Origin: Allobacillus halotolerans
GTDB taxonomy: Bacteria > Bacillota > Bacilli > Bacillales > Alkalibacillaceae
NCBI RefSeq assembly: GCF_028743495.1
Contig: NZ_CP117968.1
Direction: 5' to 3' (one strand)
DNA length: 64,000 bases
The number at the start of each line of letters is the position of its first letter. The stretch's first letter is position 1. Below the pieces are notes generated by a model. That model worked only from the letters and a program-made list of their open reading frames with translations. It did no database searches and had not been told where the DNA came from. A program made the translations under genes and the position numbers. Positions 1-8,030 of the stretch are shown here, piece by piece.

Positions 1-1
1 T

Positions 2-958
2 TTTGTCATTTTAGGCATCGAGTTCATTGGTTTCCTAACCCTTGGCACATATTTTATGACGTATTATGATTCCATCTGGGAAGCTTTTTATCATGGGTTT
101 TTTACGGCAATCAGTGCAACGACCAATGGTGGTTTTGATATTACAGGTGCTTCACTCATACCTTATCAAAATGATTATTTTATTCAGTTCATTGTTATGT
201 TATTAATTATCTCTGGGGCAATCGGATTTCCAGTATTAATCGAAGTGAAAGAGTATTTGCAAGTACCAAGAGAAGAACGCAATATGAAACGATTTTCATT
301 ATTTACTAAATTGACTTCGTTAACGTACTTTGTTTTGCTCTGTTTTTCCTTTGTCGTCGTATTGCTATTAGAGTTTAATCATTTCTTTGCAGATAAGAGC
401 TGGCACGAGACGATATTTTATGCTCTCTTTCAGTCGACTACCGCAAGAAGCTCTGGATTAACGACATTGGATATCAATGAGTTTACCGAACAAACTCAAT
501 TGTTCTTATCCTCAATGATGTTTATTGGTGCTTCGCCAAGTAGTGTTGGTGGGGGAATCCGAACAACCACGTTTGCTTTGGTCATTATTTTTATTTTACA
601 GTTTGCCAGAGGCCGGTTCAGGTTGAAAATCTTTGGAAGAGAAATTGAAGAGGAAGACTTATTCAAAGCGGTCGTCGTCACATTTTTGGCATTGCTGATG
701 ACATTTATTGTCGTTACGATCGTACGGGTTATTGAGCCTTTTTCATTAATCAGTATAATTTTTGAGGTGACATCGGCATTCGGAACAACAGGTCTATCGA
801 TGGGGATCACACCTGATTTGTCGAATGTAAGTAAGACATTATTAATGGCCTTGATGTTCATCGGAAGAATTGGAATCTTAACCTTTCTTTTCTCACTTAA
901 TCGAGACCGTCAAGAATCATCTTATCGCTATCCGAAAGAAAAGATCAATATTGGTTAG
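2..958 (+). CDS. Ktr/Trk-type potassium channel subunit, 3' part
   Basis: The gene is cut by the left window edge: the frame is open from base 2, so only the C-terminal part of about 318 residues is visible. It is an integral membrane TrkH/KtrB/KtrD-type protein that carries K+ (often with Na+) through four pore repeats. Pore-loop signatures are visible as SATTNGGFDI, TARSSGLTTLD and TSAFGTTGLSMG, each between hydrophobic helices. In this family it works with a cytosolic RCK gating subunit, and such a gene (KtrC-like) lies at 18426. Neighbouring gene order suggests KtrD, but KtrB cannot be excluded without the N-terminus. Confidence 0.9.
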   Translation, partial: FVILGIEFIGFLTLGTYFMTYYDSIWEAFYHGFFTAISATTNGGFDITGASLIPYQNDYFIQFIVMLLIISGAIGFPVLIEVKEYLQVPREERNMKRFSLFTKLTSLTYFVLLCFSFVVVLLLEFNHFFADKSWHETIFYALFQSTTARSSGLTTLDINEFTEQTQLFLSSMMFIGASPSSVGGGIRTTTFALVIIFILQFARGRFRLKIFGREIEEEDLFKAVVVTFLALLMTFIVVTIVRVIEPFSLISIIFEVTSAFGTTGLSMGITPDLSNVSKTLLMALMFIGRIGILTFLFSLNRDRQESSYRYPKEKINIG

Positions 959-1119
959 TGTTGGTTTATAATCGAGATATCTTAACTAAAATTATAAATG
1001 GAAAATGGGTGCAGATAGCTGATCAGAATAATCGACTGGATGCCACTTCATCTGTCGGATAATAAACAAATTACTAGCGCTAAAGAGAGTACGGAACTTC
1101 AGTTAATGGGTGAAATTAC

Positions 1120-1156
1120 AAAACGCCGATCGTTTTAGAAAACGATCGGCGTTTTT
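1120..1156. terminator. Rho-independent terminator, probably bidirectional
   Basis: A 16-bp perfect stem (AAACGCCGATCGTTTT and its complement) around a 3-nt loop, with a T run on the right and an A run on the left. It sits between the potassium transporter gene and the convergent yjcZ-like gene and can stop both transcripts. Confidence 0.85.
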
Positions 1157-1189
1157 CATATTTTCAGATTCAAAGTTTTGTTCATTCAA

Positions 1190-1354
1190 CTAGCAATAAA
1201 ACGCAGCACCAACAATGATTAGCAAAATAAATAGAACGACGATTAACGCGAAGTTGTTGTTATATCCGCTTCCACAGTTATTTCCTCCATATCCGGCTGG
1301 GCTTACAAAGTTATTTTGGCATCCGCAGTTGTTGTATCCTCCGAATCCGTGCAT
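1190..1354 (-). CDS. YjcZ family small sporulation protein
   Basis: This 54-residue gene lies on the minus strand. It begins at an ATG 8 nt behind a GGAGGT ribosome binding site and ends at TAG (1190-1192). The protein has a Gly/Asn/Tyr/Cys-rich N-terminal half, starting MHGFGGYNNCGCQNN, and a C-terminal membrane helix ending IIVGAAFYC. That is the typical YjcZ/YczN-type architecture of tiny Bacillus coat or forespore-associated proteins. The molecular role of the family is unclear. A plus-strand open frame overlaps it but has no ribosome binding site and no family resemblance. Confidence 0.85.
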   Translation of the reverse strand: MHGFGGYNNCGCQNNFVSPAGYGGNNCGSGYNNNFALIVVLFILLIIVGAAFYC

Positions 1355-1453
1355 ATCATTTCACCTCCAAGTTATTCATGTACTATATTCCTATGTCTCG
1401 ATTGAATGACTGGGAAGGGACAATGACCTAGTTTTAATAATTTTTTTAAAATA

Positions 1454-2662
1454 TTATTCATCTGTTGATTGATCTTCTTCTTCTTCGCTATGCTCTGTTT
1501 TCGATAACAGTTCTCTTTGCAAATTGAGAATCTTTAGTTGGTCGTTTTCATATCCGATGGTAAAGTTTGTACGATAATGATGTGTCTCTTGAACTTCTTC
1601 GTTTTGCAAGATTTGGTGATCGGATAGAACAGTCACTGAAGCGTTCTTTTCCTTATTAATTTCTATTTCAGTATCTGAGCGTTTAATCTCACCGGATACA
1701 ACGTATAGTTCACGGAATTCTGGATAGGAGTATTCGACTTGTTCTTCACTACCTAATAATGAATATGCTGTAAAGTAATCCCGTAAATTCAAGGTCTCAT
1801 AAAAATAATCAATTAAATATTCAACATCGGTCAATAATTTGTCATCTGCTACATCTAGAAAACCATTTGGGTCGCCATCGTAATTTAACTCTTCGTTATT
1901 TGCGGTATCTGACCACATCAACAAACGATCATAAACTTGAGAGATCGGAATGCTGAAGCCCATATCACCTTCAGACGTGGCAGCTGAATTGATGGCGATT
2001 ACTGTACCTGTATCTCTATGAATCAATGGACCTCCGCTATTCCCAGTTGATATGTCTGCAGTAATCTGATACAAATTATTATACTCATAATCCGAACCAT
2101 CAACAGTGAAACTACGATTCTTTCCTGAAATCGTTCCGATCGTGACAGTGTTTTGAAATCCATGAGGACTCCCGATAGCAATGATATTATCACCCGTATT
2201 TGGGGTTAATCGGGTATTAATCTCCAAGCCGCCGTTATTTGCTAATTGGGGTACCCGGATTAAAGCGATATCATCACGCTCACCGATTCCGATAATTGCT
2301 CCAACATAATTTTGCGCATCAGAGGTTTTTACATACACTTCTGAGGCATTTTGGACGACATGGGCATTCGTCACCACATCGCCTTTGTCATTGTAAACAA
2401 AACCGGAACCAATGTTTTGGCCGTAAGGGCCGGTTGTCTCGACTTGTACGACGTGTTTTTCAGCATCGTGAATAATAGTCTGTAGATCCTTTGTCTGATC
2501 TGAATCTTGATCCTCTTTGTTGACGACATCTACCAAATCAGAAGAGACACCAAGTGCTTGCTCCTGCCATTGGTTATAATAGATGTAATACAGAGAGAGA
2601 CCCGTGACAAGTAAGAGGACTGTAAGAAAGACAGGCAGAATTATTTTTTTGGCTCGGTACAT
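1454..2662 (-). CDS. Membrane-anchored HtrA-like (S1C) serine protease without PDZ domain
   Basis: The 402-residue protein has one N-terminal membrane helix (about residues 8-29), an acidic linker, then a trypsin-like domain. The catalytic triad reads as H101 (TNAHVVQ), D131 (RDDIALI) and S209 (TGNSGGPL). A standard HtrA would carry PDZ domains after the protease; here the last 130 residues contain no recognisable PDZ motif and look like a separate NTF2-like or unknown domain ending in a Glu/Asp-rich tail. It is expected to cleave misfolded proteins outside the membrane. It lies 12 nt downstream of the zinc-ribbon gene at 2675-3829, so the two are probably co-transcribed and may work together. 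Confidence 0.85.
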   Translation of the reverse strand: MYRAKKIILPVFLTVLLLVTGLSLYYIYYNQWQEQALGVSSDLVDVVNKEDQDSDQTKDLQTIIHDAEKHVVQVETTGPYGQNIGSGFVYNDKGDVVTNAHVVQNASEVYVKTSDAQNYVGAIIGIGERDDIALIRVPQLANNGGLEINTRLTPNTGDNIIAIGSPHGFQNTVTIGTISGKNRSFTVDGSDYEYNNLYQITADISTGNSGGPLIHRDTGTVIAINSAATSEGDMGFSIPISQVYDRLLMWSDTANNEELNYDGDPNGFLDVADDKLLTDVEYLIDYFYETLNLRDYFTAYSLLGSEEQVEYSYPEFRELYVVSGEIKRSDTEIEINKEKNASVTVLSDHQILQNEEVQETHHYRTNFTIGYENDQLKILNLQRELLSKTEHSEEEEDQSTDE

Positions 2663-2674
2663 AGGATCACTTCC

Positions 2675-3829
2675 TTATTCTTCATCCAGGAACCATGAAA
2701 CTTGGTTAATTTCAATGGATACTTTATCAGGCATCTCATAGTGGATGTATTCAAATTTACCCGTCTCATTCGGATAGAGTGTTTCTGGATATAAGAATGT
2801 TTCATTTTCAGTCAACAATTCATCGTTTTCATCGTACAACGAATAATTCACCGTAACCGATTGGATGGGTACAGTCGCCACGCTCTTGATTTCTCCTTTG
2901 ACGACGATATCACCATATTCATCTGGCTTCGCTTCTACTTTGACAATTTCTACGGCATTGTTTTTGTTCTGGTCTTGTTCCAATTCATATTGACTTAGGG
3001 CTTGTTCAATACGTTTTTGTTGCTCTGTTTCAAACGCGACTTTTTGTTTTTCAATCGTCGATTTTAAGTTTTTTAAACGTTCACTTTCAGGGATATACCT
3101 TAAACCTTCTTCCACAATGTTAAGGGCAGTTGTGAATTGGTTGTCTTGGAGGTTTTCACTTGCTCGGGAAAATGTATCATTAATAAACCGGTCTTCCATC
3201 GATTGGACTAATTCTTCTGATTTATCTGCCTTAATGGAATGAATTTGCCATAACAATATTTTTAATTCATCAATTGTTGGGTTTTCGCTAAATTGTTGTT
3301 TAATTTGTGCGACTTGAACTTCATTTCGTTTAGAAATAATCCGGTCTAATAATCGTTGAGTCACTTCACCTTTATAGGGTTTCAATTGATCCTCTGCTTC
3401 TTGTGCTAGTTGCAGTCCCTCTTGAAATGCTTGATCCCCGATCAACTCGTCGATGGATTGGATTTTTGATTCCACTTTAAGCGCAACCTTCATAAATTCC
3501 TTAGCAGTTTTAGCCGCTTGAAAATTTGTCTTTAAAGACCCAGCTTTTTCAAACGCTTCTAATGCTTGAGAATAATGACCTTCTTCTGCATGCTGGATAC
3601 CTGTTTGGTAAGCTTCTATGGTTTCGCTATTTTGATTCTCCAAATAAAAATGAATAATGATACCGCCAGCCAAAATAACGGATAACGTAATGATCGGTAA
3701 TAACCACCAACGGTTAAACCCATCTTCTTTCCGTATTCGTTCCTTTACATCAGGAATCTCAGCGCCACAGACGAGACAGAATCGTTCATCTTTTTCGGTT
3801 TGTGTGCCGCATTGTGTACAATATTTCAT
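2675..3829 (-). CDS. Zinc-ribbon membrane protein with TPR-like and FxLYD-like regions
   Basis: The 384-residue protein starts with a zinc ribbon (CTQCG at residues 4-8 and CLVCG at 18-22), followed by one membrane helix (about 42-63), a long charged helical region with TPR-like repeats (about 75-285), and a C-terminal beta-rich domain (about 290-384) resembling FxLYD-type extracellular domains. The topology implies a cytosolic zinc ribbon and an external helical and beta domain. It is the first gene of a two-gene minus-strand unit with the HtrA-like protease. The function is unknown; similar zinc-ribbon anchors occur in cell-envelope stress proteins. Confidence 0.7.
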   Translation of the reverse strand: MKYCTQCGTQTEKDERFCLVCGAEIPDVKERIRKEDGFNRWWLLPIITLSVILAGGIIIHFYLENQNSETIEAYQTGIQHAEEGHYSQALEAFEKAGSLKTNFQAAKTAKEFMKVALKVESKIQSIDELIGDQAFQEGLQLAQEAEDQLKPYKGEVTQRLLDRIISKRNEVQVAQIKQQFSENPTIDELKILLWQIHSIKADKSEELVQSMEDRFINDTFSRASENLQDNQFTTALNIVEEGLRYIPESERLKNLKSTIEKQKVAFETEQQKRIEQALSQYELEQDQNKNNAVEIVKVEAKPDEYGDIVVKGEIKSVATVPIQSVTVNYSLYDENDELLTENETFLYPETLYPNETGKFEYIHYEMPDKVSIEINQVSWFLDEE

Positions 3830-4019
3830 TCAATCACCTGTCGCTCGCCTTTCATTTGATCTATTAAATCCATTTTAGCATAGTTTCTCGTGAATAATTG
3901 GTGAAGTTCGTGGCTATTTGTTAAATTTTTTCTGTGAACATTTCCATAAAAGATATGTTATTTGTTATGATATAATATGTATAGATTTGATAGTAGCAAC
4001 CTTAGGAGGTGCAACAGAA

Positions 4020-4103
4020 GTGGATGTTGTATTAGGTATTATCATGATGGCTGTTCTTGTTACGTTTATTGGTTACTGTATATTCGACAATGCAAACCAA
4101 TAA
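4020..4103 (+). CDS. Small single-helix membrane protein (27 aa)
   Basis: The frame is longer upstream, but the only good ribosome binding site (AGGAGGT at 4004-4010) serves the GTG at 4020, and a TATAAT-like -10 box near 3970 lies inside the would-be N-terminal extension. The 27-residue product (starting MDVVLGIIMMAVLV and ending DNANQ) is almost entirely one hydrophobic helix. It is followed by a strong terminator, so it looks like its own short transcript. I do not recognise the family. Confidence 0.55.
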   Translation: MDVVLGIIMMAVLVTFIGYCIFDNANQ

Positions 4104-4144
4104 TCTTCACTTAAAGAACTGTTCCCTTATCATTAGACGTAAAG

Positions 4145-4183
4145 AAAGTGTGAAATGTTTCAATACATTTCACACTTTTTTTA
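4145..4183 (+). terminator. Rho-independent terminator
   Basis: A 13-bp stem (AAAGTGTGAAATG and its complement) with an 8-nt loop followed by a run of T. It closes the small membrane-protein gene. Confidence 0.85.
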
Positions 4184-4224
4184 TGTTCTTGGCGATTATA
4201 TAGTTGAAAGGAGGGAGCAGACAC

Positions 4225-4443
4225 ATGGCGAGCGAATTAAAATTAGATACACAACTCCAGTTAATGTTTGAAACGGGGATTGACCAAGAAGGGAAAATCA
4301 TAATCAAGCGTAAAAATTTCAACCAAGTGAATACAGAAGCCGATGCAACTGCACTTTATACTGTAGCAAATTCTTTAGCTAACTTGCAGGCGCATCCACT
4401 TCACCAAATCGTTCGAAACAATACGTACAATATTCAAAACTAA
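4225..4443 (+). CDS. DUF1659 domain-containing protein
   Basis: The 72-residue protein starts MASELKLDTQLQLMFETG. The ATG at 4225 is chosen because AAAGGAGGG ends 8 nt upstream; a TTG at 4204 would overlap that site. The sequence matches the DUF1659 pattern, a small soluble family found almost only in Bacillaceae and relatives, usually directly before DUF2922. The function is unknown. It is first of three small genes (DUF1659, DUF2922, YvrJ) on the same strand. Confidence 0.85.
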   Translation: MASELKLDTQLQLMFETGIDQEGKIIIKRKNFNQVNTEADATALYTVANSLANLQAHPLHQIVRNNTYNIQN

Positions 4444-4476
4444 TAGTAGCAGTTCACAAAAAAGGAGGTGGCGAGG

Positions 4477-4692
4477 ATGAAACGAATCGAATTAAAGTTC
4501 CGGAATGAAGAAGGACGGTTATCAACAGTTTCACTAGATGACCCTAAGGAGCCTGTAGATCCAATTGCCGTTAAACAAGCTATGCAGGTGATTATCGATC
4601 AAGACGTTTTCACATCAAGTGGCGGCTCATATGTCAGTATGGATAGTGCTCAAGTCGTCGATCGTACAGTTGAAGAAATCTCACTTGATTAA
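4477..4692 (+). CDS. DUF2922 domain-containing protein
   Basis: The 71-residue protein starts MKRIELKFRNEEGR and contains the DUF2922-like middle stretch with DPKEPVDP and a C-terminal DRTVEEISL. The ATG at 4477 has an AAAGGAGG site at a good distance; the upstream GTG at 4468 is part of that site. It follows the DUF1659 gene by 33 nt, the usual pairing in Bacillaceae. The function is unknown. Confidence 0.85.
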   Translation: MKRIELKFRNEEGRLSTVSLDDPKEPVDPIAVKQAMQVIIDQDVFTSSGGSYVSMDSAQVVDRTVEEISLD

Positions 4693-4696
4693 TTGA

Positions 4697-4736
4697 TGAC
4701 GGCTGAATAGAGGACGGCTCTATTCAGTCGTTTTTT
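4697..4736 (+). terminator. Terminator-like hairpin after DUF2922
   Basis: An imperfect hairpin with CTGAATAG paired to CTATTCAG is followed by six T residues. It lies between DUF2922 and the YvrJ gene, so it may reduce read-through into yvrJ. Confidence 0.7.
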
Positions 4737-4815
4737 AATGATTAAGTGCAACACTTCAATCTAAGTGTGACTCAATAGCATCGTGGCCTAGATTGATAAA
4801 AAAGGAGGGATAGGT

Positions 4816-4962
4816 ATGGAGCAATGGATTACTTGGATTCCAGAAGTTGGTTTTCCAATTTTGGTAACGTTTTATTTATTACACAGAATTGATCATCGAT
4901 TGAAGGAATTAAATGAATCTTTACTTCAGCTACCACTGAATCTTGGCACGTATAAAAGATAA
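4816..4962 (+). CDS. YvrJ family small membrane protein
   Basis: The 48-residue product starts MEQWITWIPEVGFPILV and continues FYLLHRIDHRLKELNESL. It is one membrane helix with a charged amphipathic tail, the YvrJ family pattern. AAAGGAGGGA lies 6 nt upstream of the ATG. YvrJ-type proteins typically accompany DUF1659 and DUF2922 genes, as here. The role is unknown. Confidence 0.85.
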   Translation: MEQWITWIPEVGFPILVTFYLLHRIDHRLKELNESLLQLPLNLGTYKR

Positions 4963-5081
4963 GATAAACGATCACTAAAATGTTCCCTGAAAAGGGAAGT
5001 TTAAATGATTGAGAAAGTGATTCGTATCGTAATCCGAATAAGTTATAAGTAAAACTACGATAATAGCAAGAGTGATATAAT

Positions 5082-5128
5082 TAACCCCAGTTAGTGGACT
5101 GTTTACAGTTGTCCATTAACTGGGGTTA
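5082..5128. terminator. Bidirectional terminator
   Basis: A long stem built on TAACCCCAGTTA paired with TAACTGGGGTTA, extended by GGAC with GTCC. It lies between yvrJ (plus) and the signal peptidase gene (minus), so it can serve both. Confidence 0.7.
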
Positions 5129-5160
5129 TCGTCTGTCACTTATGATGTACATTTCAGTTC

Positions 5161-5670
5161 TTATCGTGTCATTGAAATATGGTCAAACGGGAAGATAATA
5201 AATTCAGAACGACCGATAATATCATCTTCATCAATTAAGCCTAATCCGTTTCGGCTATCTTTACTGATCGGTCGATTGTCTCCCATAACAAAGTATTTTC
5301 CTTCAGGAACTTCTACAGGCCCAAATGCATCCGTCTCATGTCGTAATGCTTCGGTGAGATAATCTTCTTCGTAAGCTTCGCCATTTATAAAAAGCGTATT
5401 GTTTTTATACTCGATAATGTCATTTGGTTTACCAATAATACGTTTAACATAATTTTTAGTTTCACGAGAGATAATGACAATTTCGCCACGGTCTGGTTCA
5501 TTGACAAAGTAAACAATTTTATTGAAAATAACCCTCTCTCCATCTTCTAGGGTTGGATCCATACTTGCGCCTTCAACAATTGATGTCGCAAACACAAATG
5601 TTCGAAGGAAAAAAGCAATAATCAAAGCAATAACAATTGCTTTACCCCATTCCCATAATTCTTTTTTCAA
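5161..5670 (-). CDS. Signal peptidase I
   Basis: The 169-residue type I signal peptidase removes N-terminal signal peptides from exported proteins at the outer membrane face. One N-terminal membrane helix spans about residues 11-30. The catalytic Ser36 sits in EGASMDPTL and Lys76 in NYVKRIIGKP; GDNRPISKDSR is the conserved box near the C-terminus. The Ser/Lys pair marks it as the prokaryotic P-type enzyme rather than the Ser/His type of sporulation SipW. A GGAAGAA site precedes the ATG. It is a single gene with a long upstream gene-free region. Confidence 0.95.
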   Translation of the reverse strand: MKKELWEWGKAIVIALIIAFFLRTFVFATSIVEGASMDPTLEDGERVIFNKIVYFVNEPDRGEIVIISRETKNYVKRIIGKPNDIIEYKNNTLFINGEAYEEDYLTEALRHETDAFGPVEVPEGKYFVMGDNRPISKDSRNGLGLIDEDDIIGRSEFIIFPFDHISMTR

Positions 5671-6247
5671 TTTGGTTCTTCCTTTCCGTGCTGATCCTTC
5701 TATATAAGGAAGTTCATTTTAATCATTGTATACTGATTAGTTTACCACAATTATGTGGCAACTTCTTTAATCATCGTTTTTTATTTTCCCTGTTACCCGT
5801 TTCTTAAACGTATGCTCAAATGCATGTTAAATGGCTACAAAAAATAGTTTGACTTAGTTTATCTATAAAATGAAAGGGTATAATTAATTTATATTCTTTA
5901 TCGATTCAGACTGAAGGACTCCATTCTCAGGTAAGCGAAGAGTGGAGGTGAACTGCTTTCCGCCAAAGGATAAACGGGCACCCCTATTGTCTGGCAAGAA
6001 GCTATATCACTTCCCATACGACCTTCGAAATTGTATAATGAGAACATACGTTTCGGTGTTGGGAGGTATCGATCTTGCTGATCAGATTATTTAGGGAAAA
6101 GTAGTTCAAATCGGTTGCCTTTTCAATCGCTATTATAATATAGTATTACTGTTTTATAACTTATGCAATAAGGATAACGAGCGCAGCTGCTCGAAATCCT
6201 TAAATGATTTATAGAAAAGAATACCTTAGAATGGTGGTTTGAAATAA
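5671..6247. other. Gene-free stretch with possible structured RNA
   Basis: No open frame with a ribosome binding site is visible on either strand. Four nested helices lie between 5982 and 6096: 5982-5986 with 6092-6096, 5994-5999 with 6073-6078, 6010-6019 with 6056-6065 (one mismatch), and 6026-6030 with 6051-6055. They form one long interrupted hairpin. A TATAAT box lies at 5879-5884 without a good -35 partner. A further hairpin with two perfect arms (6169-6175 with 6196-6202, 6178-6182 with 6189-6193) lies downstream. The stretch could be a noncoding RNA read on the plus strand or a leader of the signal peptidase gene on the minus strand. I matched it to no known riboswitch. Confidence 0.4.
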
Positions 6248-6418
6248 ATGAAAAATAAACTTAGCCAGCTTGAAAAAGAAATTGAAATACTTCGGGAGAA
6301 AATGGTCGAGCAAGCAACAGAGAAAGGAAGACTTAGTGATGAGTCCATTGAAGCTTCCCAAGAGCTTGATCGATTGATTAATGAACATATTGAACTTCAA
6401 CAAAAAATGCAGAAATGA
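6248..6418 (+). CDS. Spo0E-like aspartyl-phosphate phosphatase
   Basis: The 56-residue, fully helical protein starts MKNKLSQLEKEIEILREK and contains SQELDRLINEH, the Spo0E-family signature (S-x-x-L-D-x-L-I) that contacts the response regulator. Family members remove phosphate from Spo0A-P and so delay sporulation; the precise partner here is inferred. A GGTGG stretch precedes the ATG. It converges on the aminotransferase gene with only 3 nt between the stop codons and no clear terminator. Confidence 0.85.
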   Translation: MKNKLSQLEKEIEILREKMVEQATEKGRLSDESIEASQELDRLINEHIELQQKMQK

Positions 6419-6421
6419 TGC

Positions 6422-7570
6422 TTATTGATTTAAGAATTGCTCAAGACGATTTAACCCTTCTTCCAATACGCTCATTTCATAAGCGTATGAAAGCCTAAGA
6501 TAACCCTCTCCAAACTTTGAGAATGCATCCCCTGGAACAAAAGCTAACTTAGCTTCGTTGACCAGTCTCATGGCAAATTCAAAACTCTTTTCATTTGTAG
6601 GAATTTTGACAAACACATAGAAAGCCCCGTCTGGAGCGACCGCTTCCATGTTCATTTGTTCAAGTCGCTTCAGTACATAGTTACGTCTTTCTTTATAAGC
6701 ATTTTTCATCACGACCGGGTCTGATTTCCCTTCTGTTAAGGCTTCCAGTGCGGCGTATTGACTGATGGATGTTGGGCATGACACATTATATTGATGCACC
6801 TTCAGAACATGCTGTTGGATTTCTTTCGGTGCAAGCAAATAACCGATCCGAAATCCTGTCATTGAATGAGATTTGGATAACCCTTGTACAATCAGTGTCT
6901 GCTTTCGAACCTGTTCAAATATCCCAATAGATGTATGGTTACGCTCATAAGTTAATTCGCTATAAATCTCATCTGCTAAAATAAAAGTGTCTCTACCACT
7001 GATCAAATCGGCAATTTCTTGGAGTTCTTCTTTAGATAAGGTAACGCCTGTAGGATTTGAAGGGTAAGAAAGGATGATACATTTGGTCTTACTCGTCAGG
7101 TTTTCTTTTAAAAGGTCAGCCGTTAATTTAAAACCGTTTGTCCGTGTGTCTATATATTTTGGTGTTGCTCCAGCCAAGCGAATTAGTGGTTCGTAGCCTG
7201 GATAAACCGGTCCTGGTAAAATGACTTCATCTCCAGGTGAAAGGATTGAACGTAATGTGATATCAATCGCTTGGGAAGCTCCAACGGTAACAATCACTTC
7301 ATCTTCAGGTCGATAAGATAATTGGTAGTTTGATTGGACAAAATCGCTAATTGCTTTCCGCAAATCCAACAAACCTGCGTTTGGTGTATATTGCGTATGA
7401 TTTTGGTCTAAGGCTTGTTTGGCTGCCTCTTTGATATGAGCTGGAGTCTGAAAATCGGGTTGCCCAATTGTTAAAGATAAAATGTCTTTTTGGTCACCAA
7501 CTAAATTGAAAAACTTACGAATTCCAGAGATTTCAAGTCCTCTTACGGTATCATTCAATAAATGCTCCAT
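6422..7570 (-). CDS. patA: PLP aminotransferase PatA (N-acetyl-diaminopimelate aminotransferase type)
   Basis: The 382-residue fold-type I aminotransferase closely resembles B. subtilis PatA from its first residues (MEHLL...ISGIRKF). PLP-site features: YPSNPTGV (169-176), the aspartate in LADEIYSEL (D200) and the Schiff-base lysine K233 in GLSKSHSMTG. In relatives the enzyme interconverts N-acetyl-2-amino-6-ketopimelate and N-acetyl-LL-diaminopimelate. DapH (11261) and the deacetylase (12071) for the flanking steps are in the same window, which supports this role. It is a single gene. Confidence 0.9.
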   Translation of the reverse strand: MEHLLNDTVRGLEISGIRKFFNLVGDQKDILSLTIGQPDFQTPAHIKEAAKQALDQNHTQYTPNAGLLDLRKAISDFVQSNYQLSYRPEDEVIVTVGASQAIDITLRSILSPGDEVILPGPVYPGYEPLIRLAGATPKYIDTRTNGFKLTADLLKENLTSKTKCIILSYPSNPTGVTLSKEELQEIADLISGRDTFILADEIYSELTYERNHTSIGIFEQVRKQTLIVQGLSKSHSMTGFRIGYLLAPKEIQQHVLKVHQYNVSCPTSISQYAALEALTEGKSDPVVMKNAYKERRNYVLKRLEQMNMEAVAPDGAFYVFVKIPTNEKSFEFAMRLVNEAKLAFVPGDAFSKFGEGYLRLSYAYEMSVLEEGLNRLEQFLNQ

Positions 7571-7646
7571 TGATTATTCCTACCTTTACAAATATTCTTG
7601 ATTGAATTGTCATGTCATTGCCCATAATGGGTGATGGGGTGAGAAA

Positions 7647-7991
7647 ATGATTTTCAAAGAGATGTATCAAATCATTACAGAAGATTATCTTGCTGTGTTC
7701 TTGTTAATATTAATTTCAGCAATTAGCTATCTAGGAGTCAATCGATTCGTCCGTTTTTGTTTAATGCGATATGGAACCAGGACATTGAGTTTTATGTTTA
7801 CAACCATCCTGTTGTTATTCTGGGTGTTTAGCGATTTCAGCTTTCTATCCCATCAACTGACAGATACGAATGAAAGGTATCAATTTCTTCTCAATGTACT
7901 CATTGCATTAATGTTATTCGGACTTTTATTGATTGCTGCGATTACTGTTAAGAGTTTATCACAGATGAAGAAAAACAAGAACAATATATAA
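7647..7991 (+). CDS. Hypothetical membrane protein (114 aa)
   Basis: The product has three likely membrane helices (about residues 14-30, 45-62 and 83-104) and a short Lys/Asn-rich tail. A GGGGTGAG site precedes the ATG. It is divergent from patA and ends at a terminator shared with the Sco1 gene. I do not recognise the family. Confidence 0.6.
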   Translation: MIFKEMYQIITEDYLAVFLLILISAISYLGVNRFVRFCLMRYGTRTLSFMFTTILLLFWVFSDFSFLSHQLTDTNERYQFLLNVLIALMLFGLLLIAAITVKSLSQMKKNKNNI

Positions 7992-7998
7992 GGTGAAG

Positions 7999-8030
7999 AA
8001 AAAACGAGCTATTGATGAGCTCGTTTTTAA
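7999..8030. terminator. Bidirectional terminator
   Basis: AAAACGAGCT pairs with AGCTCGTTTT around a 7-nt loop, with A and T runs on the two sides. It overlaps the last codon of the sco gene and serves both convergent genes. Confidence 0.8.

Noticed and set aside
1215..1409. Plus-strand open frame of 64 codons
   Set aside because: It is the antisense of the yjcZ-like gene, has no ribosome binding site and a composition typical of a shadow frame.
3918..4019. N-terminal extension of the small membrane-protein gene from a TTG
   Set aside because: It contains a promoter-like -10 box and the AGGAGGT site that serves the GTG at 4020.
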